From: Oceanobacter sp.
Lineage (GTDB): Bacteria > Pseudomonadota > Gammaproteobacteria > Pseudomonadales > Oceanobacteraceae
Direction of reading: 5' to 3'
Length of the DNA stretch: 64,000 nt
Assembly: GCA_002733645.1 (NCBI GenBank)
Contig: NVWL01000017.1
Span: 1 to 64,000 of the forward strand
The position numbers and the translations under genes were made by a program. The first letter of the stretch is position 1. The number at the start of each line of letters is the position of its first letter. The notes under the pieces were generated by a model that was not told the DNA's origin, did no database searches, and worked only from the letters and a program-made list of their open reading frames with translations. Below, one piece after another: positions 35,615-46,386 of the stretch.

Positions 35615-36181
35615 ATGGAAGAACGCCGTCGCTATTTCCGTTTAGATGATGAAGTCATCTTAGATTTTGAAGCCATTTCGCAAGACGAGGTATCCCGATG
35701 GAAAACACGCCAACAGGATCACCGTCATGAGCTGGCAGAATTAGACCGAGATATTTCTAACGTGATTGGTCAGATGCAATCACAAAATCCAACTGTGGCC
35801 CATTTATTCGATTTATTTAATCGTAAAGTGAATCTTGTGAATTCACCGCTTAGCCCAGACCGCAAAGCTGATTTAACTCAAGCAGAAGCTCGCACTCGCG
35901 TGAATTTAAGTGCCTGTGGAATGTCGTTTCAAACTCACGAGCCGTTTAGGGAGAACGACAATTTGCGCTTACAAATGCAGCTAAAACCCTCCAATGTACC
36001 TGTCACATTAATGGGCACTGTGGTCGGTGTTGAACATACCGGCGACGCCGAAGCGCCGTATTTAATCCGAATAGATTTTGAGGGCTTAAAAGAGGCTGAA
36101 CAAGAAATTCTGATTCACCATTTATTTCAGCTTCAGTCCCGTACATTGCGTTCAAATAAAGAAGCGCAGAACGACGCCTGA
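35615..36181 (+). CDS. PilZ-domain protein in stator operon
   Basis: A 188-aa cytoplasmic protein. Its start RRRYFRLDDEVILDF carries the RxxxR-type c-di-GMP binding motif, and NLSACGMSFQTHEPF the second N/D-x-S-x-x-G motif; a helical insert (about 28-80) separates them, an unusual split. GGAGC precedes ATG 35615. Being 15 bases after pomB, it is well placed to couple c-di-GMP to motor output as YcgR does in enterics, but that role is inference from context. Confidence 0.85.
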   Translation: MEERRRYFRLDDEVILDFEAISQDEVSRWKTRQQDHRHELAELDRDISNVIGQMQSQNPTVAHLFDLFNRKVNLVNSPLSPDRKADLTQAEARTRVNLSACGMSFQTHEPFRENDNLRLQMQLKPSNVPVTLMGTVVGVEHTGDAEAPYLIRIDFEGLKEAEQEILIHHLFQLQSRTLRSNKEAQNDA

Positions 36182-36233
36182 CCAAGCCTTGATCCTTTGC
36201 TATGATGCGACTTTCGCCCCTTGAGAGTCCATC

Positions 36234-36962
36234 ATGTCTGGTCCGCGCATATACACCCACGAAGCTCTGTCTCCGCTACAACAAATAGACCTAGACGATC
36301 AAGCAGCTGTGCACCTACTGCGCGTACTCCGCATGAGTGATGGCGATGCCATTCGATTATTTAACGGCGACGGCAATGAATACCAAGCCCAGCTTGTTGT
36401 TCATTCAAAAAAATACGCCAGTGCGTCTGTTATATCCGTTTTAAAAGCAGACGCAGAGATGCCGCTCAATCTTCATTTAGGCCAAGTCATTTCGAAAGGC
36501 GATCGCATGGATTTTACCGTCCAGAAAGCCACAGAGCTGGGGGTCTCAGAGATTACGCCACTGTGGAGCGAGCGCTGTGATGTTCGTCGTAAAGCAGATT
36601 TACTCGAAAAAAAATTAGAGCACTGGCGAAAGGTTGCGATCTCAGCGTGTGAGCAATCAGGCCGTAATACCGTGCCCAAAATACATCCGCCTATGAGCTT
36701 GCAATACTGGCTACCAACGGTAGAGAGCGAGCGCCGTTTATTACTCCACCCTCATAATCAGCAACCTCTAGAATCAAACATAATGCCTGAGTCTGTCACG
36801 TTATTAGTCGGGCCTGAAGGTGGTTTTAGTGATAGCGAAGTGAGTTTATGCCAAGCTCAAAAGTTTGATGGTTTATTATTAGGGCCACGTATTCTTCGAA
36901 CAGAAACCGCCGCCCTGACCGCCATAAGTGTACTGCAATATGTGTGGGGCGATTTCCGCTAA
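36234..36962 (+). CDS. rsmE: 16S rRNA (uracil1498-N3)-methyltransferase
   Basis: A 242-aa SPOUT-family enzyme that methylates U1498 of 16S rRNA. The N-terminal PUA-like part (VLRMSDGDAIRLFNGDG) and the trefoil-knot SAM site (LLVGPEGGFSDSEV and LGPRILRTETAALTAI) are complete. It lies 52 bases after the PilZ gene, possibly with its own promoter, and is convergent with the next gene across an 8-bp hairpin. Confidence 0.97.
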   Translation: MSGPRIYTHEALSPLQQIDLDDQAAVHLLRVLRMSDGDAIRLFNGDGNEYQAQLVVHSKKYASASVISVLKADAEMPLNLHLGQVISKGDRMDFTVQKATELGVSEITPLWSERCDVRRKADLLEKKLEHWRKVAISACEQSGRNTVPKIHPPMSLQYWLPTVESERRLLLHPHNQQPLESNIMPESVTLLVGPEGGFSDSEVSLCQAQKFDGLLLGPRILRTETAALTAISVLQYVWGDFR

Positions 36963-36987
36963 TGCATCAGCCTAGCCAATAGCTAGG

Positions 36988-37653
36988 CTACTCACTAACA
37001 AGCCGAACACCTCTCCAATCCCAAAATGAAGACAATAGATACAAACCGATAAACAAGGTCGCCCACCATTCGATAATCCGCTTACCATTGCTCAGCTCAA
37101 CCCCTACCGTCACGCCAGCAAACGCGATAAACATAAACCAAAGAATACCCATTAGAGCAGTTTTAACCCAAAAACTCGGTACCACTAAACCCTGTTTACG
37201 TGCGAGCAAGGTCAATACATAAGAGATTGTTAAAGCCAGCAGCATTCCTTGAAAAAAGAGATTCGCACCCCGTACATGCACCCCCCAATGAGTCGCCGAC
37301 TTTTCAGGCAGCAGCACTGCGGTGCCAGCTAACAAACCTAACGCCGCTAACACACCAAAAAAATGCATCGCATTCAACGCCACTTTTTTACCCGTGGTCA
37401 CAGTGTATGCACTTAACCAGGTTCGGCAAATTTGCCACCAAATAATGAAGAACGCGCACGCGGCGATCATGCCACCGCGAAAAATAAATCCAGCATCCCC
37501 TTTCATGCCAGTATGGGTAATGTCCGTACAGCCATCAATAAAAGGATTACATAATTCAGCCGTGCCTTGGCTTGTACCTATCCAATATGTCACCGCGATG
37601 GTACCCATGGATAAAACAAATGAAATGAGTGCTATAAATTGGCCAAATGACAT
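36988..37653 (-). CDS. Unknown polytopic membrane protein
   Basis: A 221-aa inner-membrane protein with about six hydrophobic helices and an extracytoplasmic loop containing two cysteines (ELCNPFIDGCTDITHTG). The layout and the loop recall the Frag1/DRAM/Sfk1 family, but only weakly. It is divergent from radA and convergent with rsmE. No functional motif is visible. Confidence 0.7.
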   Translation of the reverse strand: MSFGQFIALISFVLSMGTIAVTYWIGTSQGTAELCNPFIDGCTDITHTGMKGDAGFIFRGGMIAACAFFIIWWQICRTWLSAYTVTTGKKVALNAMHFFGVLAALGLLAGTAVLLPEKSATHWGVHVRGANLFFQGMLLALTISYVLTLLARKQGLVVPSFWVKTALMGILWFMFIAFAGVTVGVELSNGKRIIEWWATLFIGLYLLSSFWDWRGVRLVSE

Positions 37654-37812
37654 GAGGTTCTCCTATCGATACGCGACATGATACCACTGGTTTTGCTTTC
37701 TCGCTCATCGACGAATAGCCTTGTAATTTTAGAGAGTCGTCCCCTCTCAAGGAAAAGGTTACACTTCCCATCATTGATACGCTTCACAACCGAACGGGCA
37801 GTAACACGGGCT

Positions 37813-39183
37813 ATGGCAAAGAAAAAAACCGCATACGTATGCACTGAATGTGGTGCCGACCACAATAAGTGGCAGGGTCAGTGCCCAAGCTGCAATCAAT
37901 GGAATACATTACAAGAATTTGTGGTGTCGTCGGCCAAAACTGCGACCCGAGATACTCGCTTCTCGGGCTACTCAGGTGATGCAGGACAAACCGGTGTCAT
38001 TAAACTTTCTGACGTAAACCTTGCTGAAGTGCCGCGTTTTAGTTCAGGTATGCAAGAATTCGATCGGGTGTTAGGCGGCGGCCTCGTTCCCGGGTCCGCG
38101 ATTTTAATTGGCGGCCATCCCGGTGCCGGTAAATCAACCTTATTGCTGCAAACTTTATGCAACCTTGCAGCACAAATGCCCGCCATCTACGTGACGGGTG
38201 AAGAAAGCCTGCAACAAGTCGCACTGCGCGCAAACCGCTTAGGCTTACCAACCGATCAATTGCAAATGCTCAGTGAAACCAACGTTGAGCGACTAACCGA
38301 TGTGCTTCAACAGCATAAACCCAAAATTGTGGTCATCGACTCGATTCAAGTGATGCACGTCGATGGTGTGGAATCGGCTCCTGGAAGCGTCTCCCAAGTG
38401 CGTGAAAGTGCGGCGTATTTAACACGCTTTGCCAAACAAACCGGTACGGTGTTATTGCTTGTTGGGCACGTCACCAAAGATGGTTCTCTCGCAGGGCCGA
38501 AAGTACTAGAACACATGATCGATTGCTCGATCATGCTCGAAGGCTCTGGCGATAGCCGTTATCGTGTTTTGCGAGGCATTAAAAACCGCTTTGGTGCGAT
38601 CAACGAACTTGGCGTATTCGCTATGCTTGATAGTGGGTTAAAAGAAGTTAAAAACCCAAGTTCAATATTCTTAAGTCGCGGCGACGAACCCGCGGCTGGA
38701 AGTGTCGTTATGGTGATTTGGGAAGGGACTCGACCGTTGTTAGTTGAGATTCAGGCCTTGGTCGACGACAGTCACTTTGGTAATCCCAAGCGCCTCGCTG
38801 TTGGCCTTGATCAGAATCGATTAAATCTTTTATTGGCAGCACTGCATCGCCATGGCGGTATTCACCTAGGTGACCAAGATGTGTATATCAATGTGGTTGG
38901 TGGGGTAAAAGTGACCGAAACCGGCGCTGATTTAGCACTGCTTCTCGCAGCACTGTCGAGCTTTCGTAATCAGCCATTAGAGCAAGGTTTAATCGTGTTT
39001 GGTGAGGTTGGACTTTCTGGCGAAATACGCCCGGTACCCTCCGGATTAGAACGAATCAAAGAAGCTGCAAAACATGGTTTTACCCGTGCCATTGTTCCTA
39101 AAGCCAATGCGCCAAGAAGTCCAATACCGGGGATGGAAGTGATTGGCGTAGAGAAACTGCAAGAAGCGATAGACCGGTTGTAA
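37813..39183 (+). CDS. radA: DNA repair protein RadA
   Basis: A 456-aa RecA-like ATPase that drives branch migration in recombinational repair. It begins with the zinc finger CTECGADHNKWQGQCPSCNQW, the last part of which helps place the start at ATG 37813 rather than at an upstream in-frame codon. Walker A GGHPGAGKSTLL, the RadA motif KNRFG (IKNRFGAINELG) and the Lon-like C-terminal domain (GGVKVTETGADLALLLAA) are complete. Monocistronic. Confidence 0.97.
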   Translation: MAKKKTAYVCTECGADHNKWQGQCPSCNQWNTLQEFVVSSAKTATRDTRFSGYSGDAGQTGVIKLSDVNLAEVPRFSSGMQEFDRVLGGGLVPGSAILIGGHPGAGKSTLLLQTLCNLAAQMPAIYVTGEESLQQVALRANRLGLPTDQLQMLSETNVERLTDVLQQHKPKIVVIDSIQVMHVDGVESAPGSVSQVRESAAYLTRFAKQTGTVLLLVGHVTKDGSLAGPKVLEHMIDCSIMLEGSGDSRYRVLRGIKNRFGAINELGVFAMLDSGLKEVKNPSSIFLSRGDEPAAGSVVMVIWEGTRPLLVEIQALVDDSHFGNPKRLAVGLDQNRLNLLLAALHRHGGIHLGDQDVYINVVGGVKVTETGADLALLLAALSSFRNQPLEQGLIVFGEVGLSGEIRPVPSGLERIKEAAKHGFTRAIVPKANAPRSPIPGMEVIGVEKLQEAIDRL

Positions 39184-39213
39184 ATAGGCCTCCCACCCCA
39201 TGCAACAGTGCCC

Positions 39214-39606
39214 TTAATCAGGCTTTTTTAAGCCTTCACGTCGAGCTGCTTTTTCAGCGAGCTTAACGTTTTTGGTCCCCGTGATCATAGGGCGATGCCT
39301 ATGCAGTGCCGCTTTCCCCATCATATAAGCCGACACCGGCGCCGTTAAAAATAAAAATATACTGATGACTAGTTCATGAATATGCACACTGCCCTGCTGC
39401 ACACTAAACCAAATCAAAGAACCAATCAGTGTCGCACCTATACCGAGTGTGGACGCTTTAGTTGGTGCATGTAAACGCGTGAAGAAATCCGGAAGTTTGA
39501 CCAATCCCCATGACCCTATCAGCATAAAACTTGCGCCGATCAATACCAGTAAAGCCACTAGATAGTCGGTCATGGCCACGGTTGTTAAATCACTCAATGA
39601 TGTCAC
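39214..39606 (-). CDS. mrpG: Mrp antiporter subunit G
   Basis: A 130-aa membrane subunit (about three helices) of the multi-subunit cation/proton antiporter. LVLIGASFMLIGSWGLVKLPDFFTRLHAPTKASTLG is the family signature when read from about residue 18. It is the last gene of the operon and overlaps mrpF by 17 bases. The start is uncertain: GTG 39606, TTG 39597 (AAGGGG upstream) or ATG 39573 are possible. The C-terminus is basic and hydrophilic. Confidence 0.9.
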   Translation of the reverse strand: MTSLSDLTTVAMTDYLVALLVLIGASFMLIGSWGLVKLPDFFTRLHAPTKASTLGIGATLIGSLIWFSVQQGSVHIHELVISIFLFLTAPVSAYMMGKAALHRHRPMITGTKNVKLAEKAARREGLKKPD

Positions 39607-39871
39607 CCCTTAATAAATATTTCGCCAACGCAGCTGTGCTCACAAACCCCAGCATCGCAATAAGCAAAGCGCCCTCATAATACAAAGCAGAACCATGATA
39701 CAAACCTAATAAAATGATTAACGCTATGCTATTAATGTAGAGAGTATCTAGAGCCAAAACCCTATCGGTAATATCAGGCCCTTGAATTAGTCGCCATAAA
39801 CAAAACAGCATGGCAACACCGACCATAAATGCAGCCACCAACACCGCCAAGCCAACCAGGTTATTTAACAT
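39590..39871 (-). CDS. mrpF: Mrp antiporter subunit F
   Basis: A 93-aa protein with three helices; the conserved RLIQGPDITDRVLALDTLYIN between helices 1 and 2 identifies MrpF/MnhF. It overlaps both mrpE (7 bases) and mrpG (17 bases), so its level is tied to theirs. Confidence 0.94.
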   Translation of the reverse strand: MLNNLVGLAVLVAAFMVGVAMLFCLWRLIQGPDITDRVLALDTLYINSIALIILLGLYHGSALYYEGALLIAMLGFVSTAALAKYLLRGDIIE

Positions 39872-40350
39872 CCAAAGATCTCCTTTAGCGGTTGTTCATA
39901 GCGCTTGGCAATAAATGCCTTGAGTGAGGTTTCGTTATCCAAATGCAACACGTGAATATAAAGGCAACTCATATCTTCGGCGAACTCAACACTGACGGTA
40001 CCGGGTGTCAGCGAAATTGAACTAGCTAACACCGTCGCAGGAAAGTCTTCCTGTAAAGACAGTGGGTACGCTATCCAGCCCGGTTTAAGATGCTTGTTTG
40101 GCATAAGTATTCTGCGGGCAACATCAACATTGGCAACAACGATATCCCACAGTAAGAGCAGCAAGTACACCAACATCGCTAACGGTTTTTTAACAGAGGT
40201 ATGGCCACGCACATACGGGTACGCAACAATTGGAATCATTAAGCCTAAAAACAACCCCAAGAATAATTGCCCATACGACCAACCGTTAAGCAGTAACCAT
40301 ACAAGTGTCAGCATTAAAGAGTGAATTGGCATCGGGAATATGCGTTTCAT
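39865..40350 (-). CDS. mrpE: Mrp antiporter subunit E
   Basis: A 161-aa membrane subunit. ATG 40350, overlapping the mrpD stop (ATGA) and preceded by a G-rich site, gives the typical start; an upstream GTG would add 24 unconserved residues. LSISLTPGTVSVE-like segment (ASSISLTPGTVSVEFAED) and LYIHVLHLDN match MrpE/MnhE. Confidence 0.94.
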   Translation of the reverse strand: MKRIFPMPIHSLMLTLVWLLLNGWSYGQLFLGLFLGLMIPIVAYPYVRGHTSVKKPLAMLVYLLLLLWDIVVANVDVARRILMPNKHLKPGWIAYPLSLQEDFPATVLASSISLTPGTVSVEFAEDMSCLYIHVLHLDNETSLKAFIAKRYEQPLKEIFGC

Positions 40351-41858
40351 TTTGATTCCCCCCCGTTTAACTGCATGACACTCACCCCTGTGTGCATGTC
40401 TTGAGCCGCCCTCAATGACCACTCAGTCAGTGGTCCAGCAAATACCACAAGTACAATCGACATACCCACCAATATTCCAGCAGCAGCGATATGAAGGCCA
40501 CTGATTCGATATTCTGCATCTTGTGGCACGGCGCCCTGCGTACGCCAGAACAAGGTTGTGCCTGCTCGTGATAACGCCACCATTGCCACCAAACCAGCAA
40601 TCAACATTAACGGCCATACCCAAAAGGCATCACCACTCTTTAAAGCAGACTGTAAGACAAATATTTTTCCGGTAAAGCCTGAGAATGGGGGGAGACCAAT
40701 CATCGCCATGGCAACAATGGCAAACAATGCTCCGCTAATGCGTGGATAGCGCAAAGGGCGCGACCGCACTAAGCGATCCCCTGCTTGCCCACGCTGCATT
40801 ATTAATAGGCCAGCCACCAAAAAGAAAGCACCGCTCATGAAGGTGCTATGCAAGGCGTAATAAATACCTGCTGCCGTTGCCGCCACCGTACCTATAGCCA
40901 CCGTCATTAGTAAGGTTCCAACAGAGACAATTATTAGATTAGCAATCAACCAGCGTAATGACTGACTGGCCAGAACACCAACAGAACCAATTATCACTGT
41001 GGCTCCAGATAACCACATCAATGCATCTTTACCAAGATTCGCGACCGCTCCTGCATCATCCCCAAAAACAGTACCATGTACACGCCACAGGCTGTACACG
41101 CCGACCTTAGTCATAATCGCGAATAAGGCAGCGACAGGAATAGATGTTGAACTGTATGTCCTAGGCAGCCAAAAATGTAAGGGTAATAATGCGGCTTTAA
41201 TACCAAAAACAGCCATCAACAATAGCCCACCAGCTTTGGCTAAGGGCAAGCTTTCTTCAGGCAAACTAGAGGAGCGTGCAGCCATGTCTGGAATACTTAA
41301 TGTTCCATAAGCCCGATACAACACGGCAAGGGCTATTAGGAAAAAGGCCGAGCCTATTAAATTATAAAGGACATAATGTTGGGCTGCACGAGTACGCTCT
41401 TTGCCACCGCCATGAATCAACAATGAGTAAGAGGCGATTAATAAAATTTCAAAAAATACGAATAAATTAAACGCATCAGCAGTAAGAAATGCGCCATTTA
41501 TTCCCATTAACTGAAATAAAAACAATGGATGAAAAAACTTACCTGTTTGATCGTCACCACCACAGGCATATAGATGACTCGCCAGTGCTAACACAGCAGC
41601 TAATATAAGCATGAATCCAGCCAATGGATCCGCGATCAGGAAAATTCCAAAAGGCGCTTCCCATTCCCCCATCGCATACCCCTGAGCACCTTCGCCCATA
41701 GTTTGAGTAAATAAAACGATGGAGACAGCCAAGGTACCCAGTAAAAATAATTGCGCAACAAGTCGCTGCTGAGCAATGCGTTTATTGAACCAAGGAATCA
41801 ATACAATCACTGCACCTAAAAAAGGAAGCAGAACGGGTAATGCGGTCAAGTGCATCAC
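40347..41858 (-). CDS. mrpD: Mrp antiporter subunit D
   Basis: A 503-aa, roughly 14-helix subunit homologous to the NuoL/M/N proton-pumping subunits of complex I. The conserved helix FVFFEILLIASYSLLIHGG carries the key Glu, and FGIKAALLPLHFWLPRTYSS the key Lys and the H-W motif. It overlaps mrpC by one base and mrpE by four. Confidence 0.96.
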   Translation of the reverse strand: MMHLTALPVLLPFLGAVIVLIPWFNKRIAQQRLVAQLFLLGTLAVSIVLFTQTMGEGAQGYAMGEWEAPFGIFLIADPLAGFMLILAAVLALASHLYACGGDDQTGKFFHPLFLFQLMGINGAFLTADAFNLFVFFEILLIASYSLLIHGGGKERTRAAQHYVLYNLIGSAFFLIALAVLYRAYGTLSIPDMAARSSSLPEESLPLAKAGGLLLMAVFGIKAALLPLHFWLPRTYSSTSIPVAALFAIMTKVGVYSLWRVHGTVFGDDAGAVANLGKDALMWLSGATVIIGSVGVLASQSLRWLIANLIIVSVGTLLMTVAIGTVAATAAGIYYALHSTFMSGAFFLVAGLLIMQRGQAGDRLVRSRPLRYPRISGALFAIVAMAMIGLPPFSGFTGKIFVLQSALKSGDAFWVWPLMLIAGLVAMVALSRAGTTLFWRTQGAVPQDAEYRISGLHIAAAGILVGMSIVLVVFAGPLTEWSLRAAQDMHTGVSVMQLNGGESK

Positions 41859-42271
41859 TATAGTTTACCTCCCGATGATGGCTCTGGGTGCTCTCGCACA
41901 CTGCCATTTTGTTCGACCGTTTGTCCCTTGTTCGATAGCACATCTCCGACTTCGGCACGACCGTCGACATTATCATTGCCTAAATCTGCTCGAGCACGTA
42001 TTGCTAAAATTAATGCAAACGCTGTCATCGCAAAACCGATCACAATCGCCGTCAGAACCAGCGCCTGCGGTAAAGGATCAGCATAGGATGCGCCTTCCGC
42101 TAAAATAGCAGGTTGATTTAACGCTAAACCGCCACTCGCAAATAAAAATAGATTAACCGCATAAGACATCAAGGTCAGACCAAGCACCACCGAGAATGTA
42201 TGACCACGCAGCATTAAAAAAATTGAGCACGTCACCATCACGCCGACGGTAACTGAATAGATTAGTTCCAT
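41858..42271 (-). CDS. mrpC: Mrp antiporter subunit C
   Basis: A 137-aa three-helix subunit homologous to NuoK; MLRGHTFSVVLGLTLMSYAVNLFLFASG and LPQALVLTAIVIGFAMTAFAL identify it when read in these two pieces. The C-terminal 35 residues are polar and lie in the cytoplasm. It overlaps the fused mrpA gene by one base. Confidence 0.95.
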   Translation of the reverse strand: MELIYSVTVGVMVTCSIFLMLRGHTFSVVLGLTLMSYAVNLFLFASGGLALNQPAILAEGASYADPLPQALVLTAIVIGFAMTAFALILAIRARADLGNDNVDGRAEVGDVLSNKGQTVEQNGSVREHPEPSSGGKL

Positions 42272-45069
42272 TACGCTTGCCCTCCGCGGTTTGGCCTATC
42301 GGTGGTTGTTAATTTTCCTAAGTTGGTCAAGATCGACAAGGTTGCTCCAATCACGGTTAAGTAGACGCCAAGATCAAACGCCATTGCACTGGCTAACTCG
42401 AACTTGCCGACCAAAGGCAAAGAGAAATAATCAAACCATGTCGTTAAGAACGGGCGTCCAAACGCCCAACTTCCCGCACCGGACAAAAAGGCTATTAATA
42501 AACCTGAAACGATAAACCATTGAAAATTCAGATCACCACGGTCACGCATCCACACGACACCATTCGCAACGTATTGCTGTACGAGTGCAACAGCAGTGAT
42601 CAAACCGGCAATAAAACCACCACCCGGTAAATTATGACCACGCAAAAAGATATAAGCAGACACCAGCAGTGCAAGAGGTAATAAACTTTGCGAAATTTGC
42701 ATCAGCATTAATGGATTACGATCAGATGACCACGGCCTTCCGTCCATATCGGCGGCGGGCACAAACAAGCGAATTCCCGCTAGTAGCTTATAAATGCCAA
42801 TGGCAGCAATCGCTAACACGGTAATTTCACCAAAGGTATCGAAGCCACGAAAATCAACCAAAATTACGTTAACCACGTTGGTGCCTCCCCCTCCTGTTTT
42901 TGCATTCAGGGTAAAGAAGTCACTGATGCTTTCCATCGGGCGGGTCAACATGGCATAGGTTAATGTACCAACTAACGAACCGATCAAGGTCGCGAGACCT
43001 AAATCACGAGCAATACGTGCAGGCGGCAAGTTAAACAGAGACATTTTTTGCGGTAAAAAATACAGGGCCAATAAAAACAGAATGATGGTCGCCACTTCAA
43101 CCGATAACTGAGTCAACGCAAGATCAGGGGCAGAGAACCACGCAAAAGCGACAGAGACAACCAAGCCAACAACCGAGATAGTCACTAAAGCCAAGAGACG
43201 TCGATGCGATAAGAGTACGGTAGCCACGGAGCCAACAATGAGCAGTAAGGCACCACCTAGGGATACTAAATCAAGATCACTTGTTGGTAGTGACCCTCCG
43301 GCGCTGGTTAAGCCTAACAATGGCATTCCTAAGGCCAATATCGCCACCACAATCATCCACGTTGCATAGCGTTGGAAGCGACCATTATCAATAAAGGCGT
43401 AAACGTTATTCGCACGACGAGCCAGCGTTTGAATAACATGCTCAAACACTTGCTTTGCATCCACTTCAGAAAACTGCGCCTGAAAAGCAAACATGTGCTT
43501 CCGCTGGCTATACAGAGCCATCCCCCCTAAGACGGCAAGCAAGCTCATGAGCAGTGGTAAATTAAAGCCATGCCAAATTGAAAGGCTAAATTCCGGAACC
43601 CCTGTCGGCATCAAGGATGCTCCAACGGCTACCAGTAAATCTCCAACAATAAGCTCAGGAAAAACACCTACCAGAAAACACAATACGACCAAAATTTCGA
43701 CAGGTACACGCATGTACCGTGGTGGTTCATGCGGTGTTTTTGGCAAGTCGATAGGTTCACCATTAAAAAACACGTCATGAATAAATCGTAGAGAGTAAGC
43801 CACGGCCAGTGCTCCGCCAACCGTTACTAACAAAGGAATGAGCCATGACATTGCCCCAAGAATATCTTGGTGTAACGATTCTGCGAACAGCATTTCTTTT
43901 GATAAAAAACCATTCATTAACGGCACACCGGCCATTGAGGCAGCTGCAACCATCGCCAAGGTCGCTGTATAAGGCATGTATTTCATCAAGCCATTCAACT
44001 TTCGCATGTCACGCGAACCGGATTCATGATCAATAATCCCTGCGGCCATAAATAAAGACGCTTTGAATACCGCATGATTGATGACATGAAACATGGCCGC
44101 GAGAGAAGCTAATTCTGTATCTAAGCCAAGCAATAATGTAATGAGACCTAAATGGCTGATCGTTGAATAAGCCAGCAGCCCCTTTAAGTCGTGCTTAAAC
44201 AATGCAGTGTAAGCACCCACTAACAAGGTCATCAAGCCGACTAAGCTCACCAGTGCGAACCAAAGCTCGGTATGCGATAGCACAGGGTAAAAGCGTGCCA
44301 TCAAAAATATCCCGGCCTTCACCATAGTAGCTGAGTGTAAATATGCAGACACAGGGGTCGGGGCTGCCATAGCGTGTGGCAACCAAAAATGAAACGGAAA
44401 CTGAGCCGACTTAGTAAACGCCCCTAATAATACGAGCACAACAATTAAAGGATACAGCTGATGCTGGGCGATCAAAGTACCACTCGCTAATACGGTTTGA
44501 AGATCGTAACTGCCAACCACTTCTCCGATAAGAAGCAAGCCAGCTAAGAGAGCAAGGCCGCCAGCACCAGTGACGGTTAATGCCATTCGAGCGCCCTTTC
44601 GAGCATCCGACCGATTAGACCAAAAACTAATTAACAAAAAAGAGCTAACACTGGTTAACTCCCAGAAGAACCAAAGTTGAATTAAGTTCGATGAAAGCAC
44701 AACCCCAAGCATGGCCGTCATAAATAGCATCAAGCTCGCATAAAAGCGGCCGGCATTATCCCCAGGGGAGAGGTAATACCGCGCGTATAAAATGACTAAC
44801 AAACCTATGCCTAAAATCAGCAAGGTAAACATAAGGCCTAAGCCATCGAGGAAAAAACTAATACTTAGCGACAGCACTGGTACCCACTCATAGCTCACCG
44901 AAGGGTATTCGCCTGCCATTACTTGTGGAATAAGGCTGACAATAATACCCAATGCGATGGCTGGAAGAATGGCCGTCCCTAGAGCTAGCAGAGAACGAGG
45001 GTAACGCCCTAAAAATAAAGGAATCAGAACACCAAGTAAGGGTAATAAAGGTACCCAAATTAGATTCAT
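42271..45069 (-). CDS. mrpA: Fused Mrp antiporter subunit A-B
   Basis: A 932-aa protein with about 21 helices. The N-terminal NuoL-like part shows [18 protein letters not shown] and [26 protein letters not shown] when read in short pieces; the C-terminal about 140 residues (from [21 protein letters not shown], then PGGGFIAGL) are MrpB. The fusion makes a six-gene A(B)CDEFG set, the group-2 Mrp arrangement. The complex exchanges sodium (or potassium) for protons and supports salt and alkaline tolerance. First gene of the operon. Confidence 0.95.
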   Translation of the reverse strand: MNLIWVPLLPLLGVLIPLFLGRYPRSLLALGTAILPAIALGIIVSLIPQVMAGEYPSVSYEWVPVLSLSISFFLDGLGLMFTLLILGIGLLVILYARYYLSPGDNAGRFYASLMLFMTAMLGVVLSSNLIQLWFFWELTSVSSFLLISFWSNRSDARKGARMALTVTGAGGLALLAGLLLIGEVVGSYDLQTVLASGTLIAQHQLYPLIVVLVLLGAFTKSAQFPFHFWLPHAMAAPTPVSAYLHSATMVKAGIFLMARFYPVLSHTELWFALVSLVGLMTLLVGAYTALFKHDLKGLLAYSTISHLGLITLLLGLDTELASLAAMFHVINHAVFKASLFMAAGIIDHESGSRDMRKLNGLMKYMPYTATLAMVAAASMAGVPLMNGFLSKEMLFAESLHQDILGAMSWLIPLLVTVGGALAVAYSLRFIHDVFFNGEPIDLPKTPHEPPRYMRVPVEILVVLCFLVGVFPELIVGDLLVAVGASLMPTGVPEFSLSIWHGFNLPLLMSLLAVLGGMALYSQRKHMFAFQAQFSEVDAKQVFEHVIQTLARRANNVYAFIDNGRFQRYATWMIVVAILALGMPLLGLTSAGGSLPTSDLDLVSLGGALLLIVGSVATVLLSHRRLLALVTISVVGLVVSVAFAWFSAPDLALTQLSVEVATIILFLLALYFLPQKMSLFNLPPARIARDLGLATLIGSLVGTLTYAMLTRPMESISDFFTLNAKTGGGGTNVVNVILVDFRGFDTFGEITVLAIAAIGIYKLLAGIRLFVPAADMDGRPWSSDRNPLMLMQISQSLLPLALLVSAYIFLRGHNLPGGGFIAGLITAVALVQQYVANGVVWMRDRGDLNFQWFIVSGLLIAFLSGAGSWAFGRPFLTTWFDYFSLPLVGKFELASAMAFDLGVYLTVIGATLSILTNLGKLTTTDRPNRGGQA

Positions 45070-45190
45070 ACAATTAGGCTCATCTAGTTAATTTAGTACT
45101 GTCAGGGTAATCATCACATCAGCGTGATAGTGTAACAATATAGCGAATCACCACCAGTATTACTGTAGGCTAGAGGTGACAATTGTGCAT

Positions 45191-45222
45191 AAAAAAACCC
45201 CTGTAATAACAGGGGTTTTTTT
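45191..45222 (-). terminator. Intrinsic terminator after hemE
   Basis: CCCCTGT/ACAGGGG stem with A- and T-runs on both sides, 14 bases beyond the hemE stop; it also insulates the start of the mrp operon. Confidence 0.9.
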
Positions 45223-45235
45223 ATATCGGGCCACC

Positions 45236-46300
45236 CTACACGTGATATTCAGGACTTAACTCAACAACGGCCTCAACAAAGGCCTTCGCGTGTTCAGGAT
45301 CGACAAATTGGTGAATACCGTGTCCCAGATTAAAGACCTGGCCGCTACCTTTGCCGTAACTGTCTAAAATGCGCTTCACTTCTTTTCGAATGGTCGCAGG
45401 TGATGCATATAAAACCGAAGGGTCCATATTGCCCTGCAAGGCAACACGATCACCAACACGGCCCCGAGCACTCCCGATGTCTGTCGTCCAATCAATACCA
45501 AGAGCATCGGCACCGGTATCCGCCATTAACTCTAACCACTGCCCACCACCTTTAGTGAACAAAATAACAGGAATCTTCTGACCATCGTGTTCACGAATCA
45601 AACCATCTACGATTTGCTTCATGTACTTAAGTGAGAACTCTTGATACGCCACATCGCTGAGGCTACCACCCCAAGTATCGAAGATCTGTACTGCTTGTGC
45701 GCCCGCTTTGATTTGACCATTCAAATAATCAATCACAGACAGCGCTAATTTATTTAACAGCTCGTGCATCACCGCTGGCGTGTCATACATCATCGCCTTC
45801 ACATGACGAAAGTCTTTTGAGGAGCCGCCTTCAACCATATAAGTCGCTAACGTCCACGGGCTACCTGAAAAACCAATCAGCGGAACACGGCCATTCAACT
45901 CAGCACGAATCGTGCTCACGGCTTTTAGCACATAATCAAGATCCGCTTCAGTATTCGCAATAGGTAAATCAGCAACGTCTTTTTCAGTACGAACAACTTT
46001 TCTAAAACGCGGGCCTTCGCCCTCTTCAAAGTACAATCCCAAACCCATCGCATCTGGGATCGTCAAAATATCTGAGAACAAAATCGCAGCATCTAGCGGA
46101 AAACGTTCCAACGGCTGAATGGTCACCTCACATGCCAACTCGTGATTTTTACACAACGACATAAAATCACCGGCCTGAGCGCGTGTCGCTTTGTACTCTG
46201 GTAAGTAACGGCCTGCCTGACGCATCATCCATATTGGGGTACGGTCTACTGGTTCGCGCAGAAGTGCGCGTAGGAAGCGATCATTTTTCAGCTCAGACAT
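45236..46300 (-). CDS. hemE: Uroporphyrinogen decarboxylase
   Basis: Haem-pathway enzyme (354 aa) that removes four carboxyls from uroporphyrinogen III. Active-site segments [15 protein letters not shown], the Asp-bearing [35 protein letters not shown] and [14 protein letters not shown] are all present. It is flanked by terminators on both sides and so is monocistronic; the Ig-like lipoprotein gene separates it from gltD. Confidence 0.98.
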   Translation of the reverse strand: MSELKNDRFLRALLREPVDRTPIWMMRQAGRYLPEYKATRAQAGDFMSLCKNHELACEVTIQPLERFPLDAAILFSDILTIPDAMGLGLYFEEGEGPRFRKVVRTEKDVADLPIANTEADLDYVLKAVSTIRAELNGRVPLIGFSGSPWTLATYMVEGGSSKDFRHVKAMMYDTPAVMHELLNKLALSVIDYLNGQIKAGAQAVQIFDTWGGSLSDVAYQEFSLKYMKQIVDGLIREHDGQKIPVILFTKGGGQWLELMADTGADALGIDWTTDIGSARGRVGDRVALQGNMDPSVLYASPATIRKEVKRILDSYGKGSGQVFNLGHGIHQFVDPEHAKAFVEAVVELSPEYHV

Positions 46301-46342
46301 ATAACTACCGATGTGTTGAATTTAATTTGCGCAAGATAATAA

Positions 46343-46372
46343 CAAAAAACCCGGCCGATGGCCGGGTTTTGG
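46343..46372 (-). terminator. Intrinsic terminator after the Ig-like lipoprotein gene
   Basis: CCCGGCC/GGCCGGG stem with a three-base loop, followed on the minus strand by a T-run; it separates the lipoprotein gene from hemE. Confidence 0.9.
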
Positions 46373-46386
46373 ATCAATCAACTAGC

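Noticed and set aside
36969-36989. Intrinsic terminator between rsmE and the next gene
   Set aside because: AGCCTAGC/GCTAGGCT forms a good 8-bp stem, but no T-run follows on either strand and it overlaps a stop codon.
40347-45069. Complex I (nuo) genes
   Set aside because: The NuoL/M/K-like proteins are in the A(B)CDEFG order with MrpE, F and G, which is specific to the Mrp antiporter.
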